This document shows, piece after piece, positions 7,409 to 15,550 of a stretch of 58,740 nucleotides of DNA. Numbering within the stretch: position 1 is the first letter of the stretch; every line of letters starts with the position of its first letter. Location: positions 1-58,740 of the forward strand of contig NZ_FNIZ01000026.1 in assembly GCF_900104185.1 (NCBI RefSeq), written 5' to 3'. The translations under genes were made by a program, and so were the position numbers. The notes below the pieces were generated by a model. The model was not told where the DNA came from, searched no databases, and saw only the letters and a program-made list of their open reading frames with translations. The stretch comes from Halobacillus aidingensis (GTDB lineage: Bacteria > Bacillota > Bacilli > Bacillales > Halobacillaceae).

Positions 7409-8923
7409 ATGAAAAAAGTCACTTCTGTTTTTTGGGTTACATTAGCCATTGCACTATTTGCAGTCGTTTGGGGTTCGGTTGCCCCCAAAAATCTTGAAAG
7501 TATCACAGGAAGTATCCAATCTTACATCTCTGTTCACTTTGGATGGTATTACTTACTGATCGTTACTGGTTTTGTGATTTTCTGTCTTTATATGATTTTC
7601 AGTCCTTATGGAAAAATGAAACTTGGAAAGCCTACGGACAAGCCTGAATACAATTACGCGACATGGTTCGCGATGCTTTTCAGTGCCGGGATGGGAATCG
7701 GGCTCGTCTTCTGGGGAGCAGCAGAACCGATCTACTTTTATGCCAATAATGCCCCGACCGCAGAGACGGGGACAGCGGCCGCTCTGAATGAATCCATGCG
7801 ATTCGTGTACTTCCACTGGGGAGTTCATGCATGGGGAATCTATGCTATCGTTGCTCTAGTCCTCGCTTATTTCAAGTTCCGTCGAGGTGCACCAGCTTTA
7901 ATTAGTTCAACACTCGAGCCCTTATTCGGAGATAAAATGAATGGGCCGTGGGGGAAAGTCGTCGATGTCATCGCCGTGTTTGCGACTATTGTCGGTGTAG
8001 CGACGACCCTTGGATTTGGTGCAGCACAGATCAATGGCGGTTTGACGTTCTTAACCCCCCTTGAAGATTCATTCGGTATTCAATTGCTCATCATTGCCGT
8101 CGTTACCGTTTTGTTCATGATTTCCGCTTATACGGGATTGAGTAAGGGGATTCGTTATTTAAGTAATACAAATATGGTTCTAGCTTTAGCCTTGCTTACC
8201 ATCACGTTGATTGTAGGTCCAACGCTCTTCATTATGAACATGTTTACAGATACGATCGGTGCTTACTTACAAAACTTGCCGACCATGAGTTTCCGTCTTG
8301 CACCGAACAATGAAGAAAACCGTATATGGATCAACAACTGGACGGTTTTCTACTGGGCATGGTGGATCGCATGGTCCCCATTTGTAGGAATCTTTATCGC
8401 GCGTGTGTCCAAAGGACGTACGGTCCGGGAATTTTTATCAGGTGTTCTACTCGTGCCGTCTGCTGTAGGTTTTCTATGGTTCTCAACTTTCGGATCTTCT
8501 GCGATCAAAGTCCAACAAGATCAAGGTGGGCTTTCCGATCTAGCTACAGAACAAGTGATGTTCGGAACATTTGATAATTACCCACTAGGTTTGATCCTGT
8601 CGATTATCGCGATGGTATTGATCGGGACATTCTTTATTACATCCGCAGACTCTGCAACCTTTGTATTGGGGATGCAGACGACAAATGGTTCCCTAACACC
8701 ACCTACGATGGTTAAATTCGTATGGGGAATTGTCCAGTCGTCCATGGCTGCTGTACTATTATATTCCGGTGGACTGCAGGCGCTGCAGAACGCGCTCATA
8801 TCCGCTGCTTTTCCATTCTCTTTCATCATGATTTTGATGGTTGTATCCTTGTACAAGGCAATTCGAGCAGATAAAATCGCGCTTGATCGAGGGAAGGATA
8901 AAGAAGAAAAAACATCAGCCTAA
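7409..8923 (+). CDS. BCCT-family glycine betaine-type transporter, copy 2
   Basis: A 504-residue BCCT transporter, paralogous to the gene at 4364-5872. It shows GMGIGLVFWGAAEP near residues 96-109 and the tryptophan-rich NWTVFYWAWWIAWSPFVG near 311-328, plus the usual twelve hydrophobic segments. The ATG at 7409 is preceded by AAAGGAG at good spacing; a longer frame from 7262 would run through the predicted promoter. Two BCCT carriers within 5 kb fit a halophile. They differ enough in sequence that distinct substrates or affinities are likely. A strong terminator follows, so it is a single-gene unit. Confidence 0.92.
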   Translation: MKKVTSVFWVTLAIALFAVVWGSVAPKNLESITGSIQSYISVHFGWYYLLIVTGFVIFCLYMIFSPYGKMKLGKPTDKPEYNYATWFAMLFSAGMGIGLVFWGAAEPIYFYANNAPTAETGTAAALNESMRFVYFHWGVHAWGIYAIVALVLAYFKFRRGAPALISSTLEPLFGDKMNGPWGKVVDVIAVFATIVGVATTLGFGAAQINGGLTFLTPLEDSFGIQLLIIAVVTVLFMISAYTGLSKGIRYLSNTNMVLALALLTITLIVGPTLFIMNMFTDTIGAYLQNLPTMSFRLAPNNEENRIWINNWTVFYWAWWIAWSPFVGIFIARVSKGRTVREFLSGVLLVPSAVGFLWFSTFGSSAIKVQQDQGGLSDLATEQVMFGTFDNYPLGLILSIIAMVLIGTFFITSADSATFVLGMQTTNGSLTPPTMVKFVWGIVQSSMAAVLLYSGGLQALQNALISAAFPFSFIMILMVVSLYKAIRADKIALDRGKDKEEKTSA

Positions 8924-8925
8924 TT

Positions 8926-8966
8926 AGAAGGAACTTTCGCGTTACGAAGCGGAAGTTCCTTCTTCC
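8926..8966 (+). terminator. Terminator after BCCT copy 2
   Basis: A long stem, 8926-8940 with 8949-8963, encloses an eight-base loop and starts three bases after the stop codon. The T-rich tail is modest. Confidence 0.75.
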
Positions 8967-9173
8967 ATCAATCTCCTCATTGATAGATATCGTATTACAT
9001 TTTAAGAGTGGTAGATTCCTTGGATGCCTTTTTATTTAAGAAGTGTCGATAACAAAGGAATGGATCCAGGCTTGAACTCTTTGTGTTTTTTTTCATGAAA
9101 ATGTATCATAAAAGCTTAGAGGAATCTGATAGAATAAAAAGGAAATGGGTTAGATATAAAAGGAGCCAGAGAT

Positions 9174-9989
9174 ATGTGGGAATGGAGAAATATTTATCGT
9201 GGGATGCTGATGGGAGCGAGTGATGTCGTTCCAGGTGTAAGTGGAGGGACGATTGCAGTCGTTCTCGGCATTTACGACCGTCTGATTGAAGCCATTAACG
9301 GTTTTTTTAGTAAAGAATGGAAAACACATCTGAAATTTTTATTGCCACTTGGAATTGGAGTGGTTATCGCCATCGGTTTGATGGCCAACTTGATCGAGTG
9401 GTTATTTGAACACTACCCGGGGCCGACCCAGTTTTTCTTCCTGGGCCTGATTATCGGAGTGTTGCCGTACTTAACACATAAAGCAGATGTAAAACATAAT
9501 TTTAAAGCAAAACACTTTTTGTTACTACTGATCGGAGCTGTCTTAGTTGCCTCCATGGCATTTTTCCAGACAGCAGAGTCTGAACCAATGCAAAACTTAT
9601 CGTTTGCCGGATATATTCTGTTGTTTTTCTCCGGATGGATTGCCAGCAGTGCTATGATTCTACCTGGAATCAGCGGTTCATTTATTCTATTGATTATCGG
9701 AGTATATACGACCGTAACTTCAGGAATTTCTGATTTCAGAATTGATATCATCGCCGTTGTAGGTGCAGGAATCGTCTGTGGTATCGTTGTGATGAGTAAG
9801 ATTGTGAAGTTTTTCCTTGAAAATTATACGTCTGGGACCTTCGCGGTCATTATTGGTCTGGTTATTGGTTCTGTATTCGTTATTTTTCCTGGAGTGCCTG
9901 GCACGGGAGTGATGATGCTTGTCAGTATCGTTGCATTCCTTGGAGGTCTGCTTGCTGCATGGCTATTGGGTAGGGTGGAATACAAGTAA
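9174..9989 (+). CDS. DUF368 family polyprenyl-phosphate translocase (PopT-like)
   Basis: A 271-residue polytopic membrane protein of the DUF368 family. Members were reported in 2023 to recycle undecaprenyl phosphate, the carrier for cell-wall precursors, across the membrane (PopT of Staphylococcus aureus, to my knowledge). The signature GASDVVPGVSGGTIAVVLG is at about residues 14-32, and a second copy-like motif, ILPGISGSFILLIIGVY, is near 162-178, consistent with an inverted internal repeat. About eight membrane segments are visible. AAAAGGAG lies eight bases before the ATG. Function is inferred from family only; the C-terminus ends in a short basic tail. Confidence 0.85.
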   Translation: MWEWRNIYRGMLMGASDVVPGVSGGTIAVVLGIYDRLIEAINGFFSKEWKTHLKFLLPLGIGVVIAIGLMANLIEWLFEHYPGPTQFFFLGLIIGVLPYLTHKADVKHNFKAKHFLLLLIGAVLVASMAFFQTAESEPMQNLSFAGYILLFFSGWIASSAMILPGISGSFILLIIGVYTTVTSGISDFRIDIIAVVGAGIVCGIVVMSKIVKFFLENYTSGTFAVIIGLVIGSVFVIFPGVPGTGVMMLVSIVAFLGGLLAAWLLGRVEYK

Positions 9990-10061
9990 GCCTGACGAAA
10001 GACAAATGCATACATTTTGGGTATGATAAGAAGTAGTTATTTATAAAGGAGATTGAGTTTG

Positions 10062-10379
10062 ATGGAAGCCATTCATACAACGGATAAGTTCAACGAAACA
10101 ATTGCAAGCGACCGTCCGGTCATCGTGAAATTCGAAGCGGACTGGTGCCCGGATTGCCGACGCATGGATATGTTTATCGGAGACATCCTAGAGGAATATA
10201 ATGGATACGATTGGTATAATGTCAATCGCGATGAACTTCCAGAGATCGCAGAAAAGTATGAAGTGATGGGGATTCCAAGCATCCTCATTTTTAAAGATGG
10301 CAACAAAAAAGCCCATCTTCATAGTGCGAATGCTAAAACTCCAGAAGAAGTAGAGGAGTTTTTACAAGCAAGTCTTTAA
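10062..10379 (+). CDS. Thioredoxin-family protein (YtpP-like)
   Basis: A 105-residue cytoplasmic thioredoxin fold protein. The active site is WCPDC, near residues 28-32, instead of the classical WCGPC. The cis-proline loop appears as MGIPSIL near 70-76. It probably reduces disulfides or bacillithiol-modified proteins, but the redox partner is unknown. The ATG at 10062 is chosen because AAAGGAG lies nine bases before it, while the in-frame TTG at 10053 touches that site. The closest remembered relative is B. subtilis YtpP. A strong terminator follows. Confidence 0.87.
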   Translation: MEAIHTTDKFNETIASDRPVIVKFEADWCPDCRRMDMFIGDILEEYNGYDWYNVNRDELPEIAEKYEVMGIPSILIFKDGNKKAHLHSANAKTPEEVEEFLQASL

Positions 10380-10385
10380 AGTACG

Positions 10386-10416
10386 CGTCCACATGGTCCT
10401 GCCATGTGGACGTTTT
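10386..10416 (+). terminator. Rho-independent terminator after the thioredoxin gene
   Basis: An eleven-pair GC-rich stem, 10386-10396 with 10402-10412, is followed by TTTT. Confidence 0.9.
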
Positions 10417-10434
10417 CTGTAAGGAGGTGCTCTC

Positions 10435-11517
10435 TTGTCAAAAAGGTTATTGCTCGTTGGCGCAGGTCATGCTCACTTGGAAATATTAAATCGATTGCGG
10501 AATGAAAGTTGGAGGCAGGTCGATGTTTGTATGATTACACCTTCGCCTTATCAGTACTATTCAGGAATGTTTTCAGGATACACAGAAGGTCTTTATTCTG
10601 AAGAGGATATTCGTGTTGATATTCGTCAGTTAGCGAATGCGGCCAACGTCCATTGGATTCCGAAGAAAGCAGCCTTTATAAAACCGCAACAAAAAAAGAT
10701 CGTGTGTGAAGATGGATCCGTTTATCCCTTTGATGTCGTAAGTTTCGATATTGGCTCTAAAAGTTTACCCTTATCGTTTGAGGACTCAGCTGCACGAACA
10801 ATTAAGCCGAATTACGAATTTACAGATCAGATTAGAACGTTGAGAGAGACGACAAAACCGTTGATTGTTGGGGGTGGTGCGGCTGGAACAGAGCTTGCCA
10901 TGTCGATCCAAGCTTATAAGGATAAACACAAAATCCCCGGCCAAGTTCGTGTAATCACGTCTGATCGAATACTTGCTGATGGACCGAAGTGGGTCTCAGC
11001 AAGATTGAAAAAGTTACTGGAGAAAAAAGGGGTCCGTGTCTGGCAGAACGAACATGTCGAAGAGGTTTTTGAAGAATTCGTCAAAACGGACAACGGAAAT
11101 CGAGTTCGCCATACGGGTGTATTATGGCTGGGGGGAGCCATTGGTGATCCAATTTTTGAAAAGTCGTCACTCGCCATAGATGAACGTTCCTTCGCACTTG
11201 TACGATCGACCTTGCAATTTCGTGACTATGATTACATCTTTGGTGCTGGTGATTGTGTCACAATGATTGATTACCCGAGCCTTCCGAAAAGTGGTGTGTA
11301 TGCCGTAAGACAGGGGCCGGTCCTTTGGCAGAACTTGAAAAGCTACCTTTCCGGTTTACCACTGGACTCGTTCGTTCCACAAAAGAATGCCCTTTATATT
11401 CTATCAACAGGCGGGAAGAAAGGGTTTCTTGTATATGGACCGGTCAGTTCGCACAATAAGAAGGCGTGGCAGTTGAAAAATAAAATTGATCGTGAATTCA
11501 TGGCTAAATACAAGTAA
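10435..11517 (+). CDS. FAD-dependent pyridine nucleotide-disulfide oxidoreductase (SelD N-terminal-like, TIGR03169 type)
   Basis: A 360-residue flavoprotein of the two-dinucleotide-fold type, related to type II NADH dehydrogenases. The FAD-binding motif LLLVGAGHAHLE is at residues 5-16, the second (NAD) motif PLIVGGGAAGTEL near 143-155, and the FAD-closing GAGDCVTM near 276-283. The GHAHLE variant is typical of the family that is fused to, or stands beside, selenophosphate synthetase SelD. No selD is in this window, so a role in selenium metabolism is not supported. TTG at 10435 follows AAGGAGGTG. Quinone or disulfide reduction in the cytoplasm is a guess. Confidence 0.82.
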   Translation: MSKRLLLVGAGHAHLEILNRLRNESWRQVDVCMITPSPYQYYSGMFSGYTEGLYSEEDIRVDIRQLANAANVHWIPKKAAFIKPQQKKIVCEDGSVYPFDVVSFDIGSKSLPLSFEDSAARTIKPNYEFTDQIRTLRETTKPLIVGGGAAGTELAMSIQAYKDKHKIPGQVRVITSDRILADGPKWVSARLKKLLEKKGVRVWQNEHVEEVFEEFVKTDNGNRVRHTGVLWLGGAIGDPIFEKSSLAIDERSFALVRSTLQFRDYDYIFGAGDCVTMIDYPSLPKSGVYAVRQGPVLWQNLKSYLSGLPLDSFVPQKNALYILSTGGKKGFLVYGPVSSHNKKAWQLKNKIDREFMAKYK

Positions 11518-11519
11518 AA

Positions 11520-11570
11520 AGAGTCTTTGAACCGTCCCCTCCGGACACTGTCAAAGACTCTTTCTTTTTT
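11520..11570 (+). terminator. Terminator after the flavoprotein gene
   Basis: A ten-pair stem, 11521-11530 with 11551-11560, is followed by a T-rich run. The long loop contains its own small GTCC...GGAC pairing. Confidence 0.88.
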
Positions 11571-11574
11571 TACT

Positions 11575-12293
11575 AAAGCTCCCTATTCTTGAAGACTCAG
11601 TTTCAAGATTTTTGGTGAGTGGATGGGGGCTGCGGGGAATAGCTCGCTTTCCGCGGGAGCGCGGTGAGCCTCCTAGGACTGCGTCCTGTGGGGTCTCACC
11701 ATGCACTTTTTTCCTCTTAGATATCCGGTTCCGGCGCCTAGCGGCTAGTGAGACTTCCCTCGCTTCTGTACGATAAGTCAACATCGAATCACTGCGTTCT
11801 TCGTGTTTCCTTTATCTCCGCCAGCTCAGTCCAGTCCAAACGCCGCTGACCGAGGCGCCTCCACACTTAAGGTAGGAGTCTCGCCATCCCCCTCCGCCCC
11901 TTTGCCATATAAGTATCTCGATATCACTTCCGGAATAAGCTGCTTTTATGCACATGGCAATGGGAGGGGAAGGGAACTCCCAAGGGCGCTATTCTGCATC
12001 GGAAAGCTTGTTATAGAGCGCTTTATGCTTATAACACCAGGATAGTGGAAGGCACCCTCCCGCAGTAAAGGGTTTCGTTTCTCACCTTCATGGAATGGGG
12101 TGGTTGGGAAGCTGCAAGACTCCCGTGGGAGAAAGGAGATAGGCGAGATCCCGCAGGACGAAGTCCGAGGAAGCTTGCCACTCCCCCACAGGAAAGCGAG
12201 TAGCTTCCCAGCCACCCCTAACGCTCAACACGGCAAACGAACCCCGAAAAGTCTCGAAATCGAGTCTTCCACAATCCTGCCAAATAGTTGAAT
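11575..12293 (-). repeat. Composite palindromic repeat, copy 2 (A end left, B end right), with 159-base insert
   Basis: This occupies the convergent gap between the flavoprotein and TVP38 genes. The A end (GCTCCCTATTCTTGAAG) starts at 11578 and the B end (ACAATCCTGCC) closes near 12281. The left foldback is the type with the core CCCCTCCGCCCC and is interrupted by a 159-base insert at 11714-11872. The right foldback is the GGGGTGGTTGGGAAGCTG type. Open frames here are shadows of the palindromes and have no ribosome sites. Among all copies, this is the only one between convergent genes. Confidence 0.9.
11714..11872. repeat. 159-base nested element inside repeat copy 2
   Basis: The segment sits in the loop side of the type-1 foldback, where other copies have about five bases (compare copy 5). 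Its reverse complement reappears at 22717-22875 in copy 4 with about one mismatch by eye. It contains GGCGCC near both ends, but no open frame with a ribosome site. Confidence 0.85.
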
Positions 12294-12298
12294 AATGC

Positions 12299-12943
12299 TT
12301 ATAGTTTTAGCCAGGTTCGTACTTTGTTGCGGAAGAGGTAGGTGGTGACGAGGAGGAGGGTGAAGACACTGAAGGCGATGAGAATCAGTGTACGGTCTCC
12401 GCTTGCAAGGCTTGTTCCGACCAGGCTGTAAGCGAATGTTCCGGGAAGCATCCCGATCACCGTAGCCAGGACGAAAGAGAGAAACTTTACTCTCGTCATT
12501 CCTGCTAGATAGCTTAATATATCGAATCCGACAAGGGGAATAAGACGCAGGATGAACACATAAAGGAAACCTTGTCCCTGCATCCGCTCGTATATGTTCC
12601 CTGCCCATTTCGACTGGTGGAATTTGAGTACAGAGTCTCCGAAAAATCTCCCCATGATATACCCGGTGACACCGGCTCCTGTAGCTCCGATGACGATATA
12701 TAGCATGCCGGGCCAGATCCCATAGGCGAAAGCCGCGGCGAGCGAGAGAACGGAGGTAGGAAACACAACGATGGGGCCGATGGCATACAGCCCCATGAAA
12801 ATGAGTGGTCCTATGGCGCCGAAAGATAGAATATAGGAGCGGATGTTATCCGCACTTACGTCAAACCGGGAGCGAACTAACCAAGCAAGAGCAATAAATA
12901 GGCCAAGGAACAAAGCGGTCCGTAATATGTTTTTCTTGTTCAT
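12299..12943 (-). CDS. TVP38/TMEM64 (DedA-superfamily) membrane protein
   Basis: A 214-residue membrane protein of the TVP38/TMEM64 family, related to DedA. The family core is visible: GATGAGVTGYIMGRFFG near residues 86-102, LRLIPLVGFDILSYLAGMT near 131-149, and GMLPGTFAYSLVG near 164-176. DedA-superfamily proteins move lipids, including undecaprenyl phosphate, across membranes, but the TVP38 branch is less defined. It is the last gene of the ynjB-ynjC-ynjD-like operon and overlaps the ATPase gene by four bases (ATGA). In Escherichia coli the ynj ABC genes lie beside two TVP38 genes (ydjX, ydjZ), so the link is conserved. Confidence 0.87.
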   Translation of the reverse strand: MNKKNILRTALFLGLFIALAWLVRSRFDVSADNIRSYILSFGAIGPLIFMGLYAIGPIVVFPTSVLSLAAAFAYGIWPGMLYIVIGATGAGVTGYIMGRFFGDSVLKFHQSKWAGNIYERMQGQGFLYVFILRLIPLVGFDILSYLAGMTRVKFLSFVLATVIGMLPGTFAYSLVGTSLASGDRTLILIAFSVFTLLLVTTYLFRNKVRTWLKL

Positions 12944-13905
12944 AGAATTTCTCCGCTGAAGGTCTGGATGGAACCAGCCGGAATGGTTACCTGGACTTCC
13001 CGTGTGGGGAACGTTTCGTCGATAGGTATTGATATTTTCTTCTCAAGATTGTTGACATATAAATGTGCCACCGGCCGCCCATGCTGGTAAGTGATGTGCT
13101 CGACAGTTGCGTGGAAGCTAACCTCATTTTTTGATGTTTTTTGAGTCCCTACTCGTACGGCATGTAAAGGGGCGAATTCGTGATCATTCAAAATGAGATG
13201 GCCCCCTAAAAAGGTAGCGACTCTCATGTTGGCAGGCGACTTGTGTAACGTTTCAGCTGTGCCAATCTGTTGGAAGTTCCCGTCTTCAAAGACAGCGATT
13301 TGGTCTCCCATGATCATCGCTTCTTCCATATCGTGTGTAACGAAAACCGCGGTCGTTTCTCTCGATGCAAGGAAGTCACGCACCCAGTATCTAAGATCCT
13401 GTCTTAAAGATGGATCCAGACTACTGAAGGGTTCGTCAAACAGAATTACTTCAGGTTCCGTAGCCATCGCACGGGCGAGGGCTGTCCGCTGCTGCTGTCC
13501 GCCGGAAATCTCAGAAGGATAATGGTCACGGAAACGTGCCATCCCGATCGCTTCCAGTAAAGATTCAATCTTTTCTTCTTTATAATTTTTTGAAACTTTT
13601 GCTCCGTAAACGATATTCTCTTTTACGGTCATATGCGGGAAAAGCAAAGGCTGCTGAAAGACAAGGCTGATGCTGCGCCGGTTCGCTTTCTGTTTCGTAA
13701 TGTCTCTTCCATTCATGATAATTTCGCCATCGGTCGGCTTCTCAAGCCCTGCAAGTATACGGAGCAGGGTCGTTTTTCCACTGCCTGAAGGTCCGACAAT
13801 GCTCATGATTTCACCTTTCTCAAGGTGGAAGGTCAGTTCATTCAAAATCTTGTCATGATTAAAGGTTTTTGTAATGTTTTTCATTTCTAATTTCGTCTGT
13901 GTCAT
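12940..13905 (-). CDS. ABC transporter ATP-binding protein (YnjD/PotA-like)
   Basis: A 321-residue importer ATPase. The Walker A motif GPSGSGKT is at residues 38-45, the Q-loop near 84, the signature SGGQQ at 134-138, and Walker B with ILFDEPFSSLDP near 154-165. A C-terminal domain of about 100 residues resembles the TOBE-type regulatory domain of spermidine, iron and molybdate importers. ATG 13905 overlaps the preceding permease stop as ATGA and is preceded by GGAGG; a longer start at 13920 is less likely. It energises the two permeases upstream. The substrate of the YnjBCD family is not established. Confidence 0.9.
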   Translation of the reverse strand: MTQTKLEMKNITKTFNHDKILNELTFHLEKGEIMSIVGPSGSGKTTLLRILAGLEKPTDGEIIMNGRDITKQKANRRSISLVFQQPLLFPHMTVKENIVYGAKVSKNYKEEKIESLLEAIGMARFRDHYPSEISGGQQQRTALARAMATEPEVILFDEPFSSLDPSLRQDLRYWVRDFLASRETTAVFVTHDMEEAMIMGDQIAVFEDGNFQQIGTAETLHKSPANMRVATFLGGHLILNDHEFAPLHAVRVGTQKTSKNEVSFHATVEHITYQHGRPVAHLYVNNLEKKISIPIDETFPTREVQVTIPAGSIQTFSGEIL

Positions 13906-14702
13906 CGATGATTCCTCCATGGCAATCGAGAGTAGGGGAGAAACATCATCAAAGCTTCAATGATGATGTACATGAAAACTGGGATGAGTGCGAACCAGAT
14001 CGAGAATGCAGCCATGATTGACGTGTTGGCATTATTGAGAAAAGGAAAAAAGACCAATGGCAATGTCAGCACCCGGCCGCCACCGATAATGGCGGTGATG
14101 GCATATTGGCTCAAACTGATCACAATCGTTAAAAAGGTGACACTCCGGATTGCAGGTCTGAGTAAAGGGAGTTCTACCGTAAAGACCTGTGTCCAAAATC
14201 CTGCTCCAAGAATGTGAGGCTGCTCCATCATCGCTTTTCCGATTTGCTGATAGCTGTTATGAAAGATCTTGATGCTGTAGGGCACGGTTGGTACTAAATG
14301 GATGAGCATCACGCCCCAAATAGTGTCTGCAAGGCCGACTCGAATCATGAACAGGTGGAGTCCCATCGCAATGGCTAAGGATGGAATCAAAATCGGTGAT
14401 AAAAGCAGAGCCTCCAGCCAGGCTTTTCCACGATAAGCGTAGGGGGTTAGAGCTTTTCCTGTAAACAAACCGATCGCGACGTTGATGAACAGTACAGCAA
14501 ACCCAATCCCGATGGATATGAATGTCGCTTCCCACAATTGAGGATTCTGAAAGAGGGTGGAGTACTCTTGCCATCCCCAGTCTATGCCTTGTCCCGTATG
14601 GAAGCGCCAAGGAGCACTTATGCTTTGTAATAGCAAAACGGTTAGCGGAATGATGAAAAAAAGCAAGGTCAAAATAAGAAACAACACTTTTTTTCGAATC
14701 AT
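13902..14702 (-). CDS. ABC transporter permease, second subunit (YnjC-like half)
   Basis: A 266-residue inner-membrane permease with about six hydrophobic segments and the binding-protein-dependent transport domain. The EAA loop region is recognisable around residues 165-185 (MMEQPHILGAGFWTQVFTVE). ATG 14702 overlaps the previous stop by four bases and follows GAGGAG with nine-base spacing; the in-frame ATG at 14729 lies inside the upstream gene. With the partner permease it forms the heterodimeric channel. E. coli YnjC is a single long fused permease, whereas here the two halves are separate genes. Confidence 0.88.
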   Translation of the reverse strand: MIRKKVLFLILTLLFFIIPLTVLLLQSISAPWRFHTGQGIDWGWQEYSTLFQNPQLWEATFISIGIGFAVLFINVAIGLFTGKALTPYAYRGKAWLEALLLSPILIPSLAIAMGLHLFMIRVGLADTIWGVMLIHLVPTVPYSIKIFHNSYQQIGKAMMEQPHILGAGFWTQVFTVELPLLRPAIRSVTFLTIVISLSQYAITAIIGGGRVLTLPLVFFPFLNNANTSIMAAFSIWFALIPVFMYIIIEALMMFLPYSRLPWRNHR

Positions 14703-15550
14703 GGTCGATCGCTCCTCATCGCTCTCCATTTGGGCCTGCTTAACCCATAGTAGCTCATCAAGGTAAGCACCAGGAGGAATAAACTAGTCAGGACCATGGC
14801 GGCAAAAGCCAATGGCCGGTCTTCCCAAGAGCTTCCATAAAACCACTCATACCCGAGCACGGATATCATCTCCGGGAAAGTGGTGCCGATCAGAGCTGGA
14901 ACCTCATAGGCTGCCAGAGTAAAGGAGAAGATGATCAAAAATGACTCCACGAGAACAGGGAGGAGGTTTGGGAGATCGACCGTAGTAAATCGATGCCACG
15001 CGTTTCCCCCAAGGCTGTCTACAAGAGCGTAATACTCAGGGTGGATGGATGCATACACAGGAAGAAGCAGCAGTATAACAAGGGGGATTTCTTTCCATAC
15101 ATACGTGATGATGATCCCTATGCCTTGCGGATCCCGGGTCCAGACGGGAAAGTTTGATGTATCTTCAAGCCAGCCGGCAGCTATAAAGGCTTGTGCCGTC
15201 CAACCTGTTTCTGAGAGTATGAGGATGACCATGTACCCCCATACGAAATGTGGGAAAAGCATCGGGATCCAAACCATCAGCCTGGGAGAGGTTTTGGTTA
15301 ACAATGGGTGAAACCACTTTGTGAAACCAAGACCAAGGATAATGGAAACGATCGTAGCTATTCCTGCTGTTCGAATACTAAACCACATTGAAGAAAGAAA
15401 CCGTTCTGAGTTTAAAATCTCTTCGTAATGGGCTAGCCCTTCTCCACCTAAGCTTTGGATGACCGCGTGGATGAACCCATAGAAAGGGATGATCAAAAAA
15501 ATGCCCGCAGGAAGAAAGAGAAGGAAGGTTCTATTTTTGAACAACTTCAT
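14699..15550 (-). CDS. ABC transporter permease, first subunit (YnjC-like half)
   Basis: A 283-residue permease with a short cytoplasmic N-terminus and about six membrane segments. The EAA-type loop appears around LVDSLGGNAWHRFTTVDLPN (residues 177-196), the contact site for the ATPase. Its start at 15550 lies 20 bases inside the end of the substrate-binding protein gene, and it ends in an ATGA overlap with the next permease, so translation of the operon is tightly coupled. Its substrate follows from the binding protein, which is itself of unknown specificity. Confidence 0.88.
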   Translation of the reverse strand: MKLFKNRTFLLFLPAGIFLIIPFYGFIHAVIQSLGGEGLAHYEEILNSERFLSSMWFSIRTAGIATIVSIILGLGFTKWFHPLLTKTSPRLMVWIPMLFPHFVWGYMVILILSETGWTAQAFIAAGWLEDTSNFPVWTRDPQGIGIIITYVWKEIPLVILLLLPVYASIHPEYYALVDSLGGNAWHRFTTVDLPNLLPVLVESFLIIFSFTLAAYEVPALIGTTFPEMISVLGYEWFYGSSWEDRPLAFAAMVLTSLFLLVLTLMSYYGLSRPKWRAMRSDRP

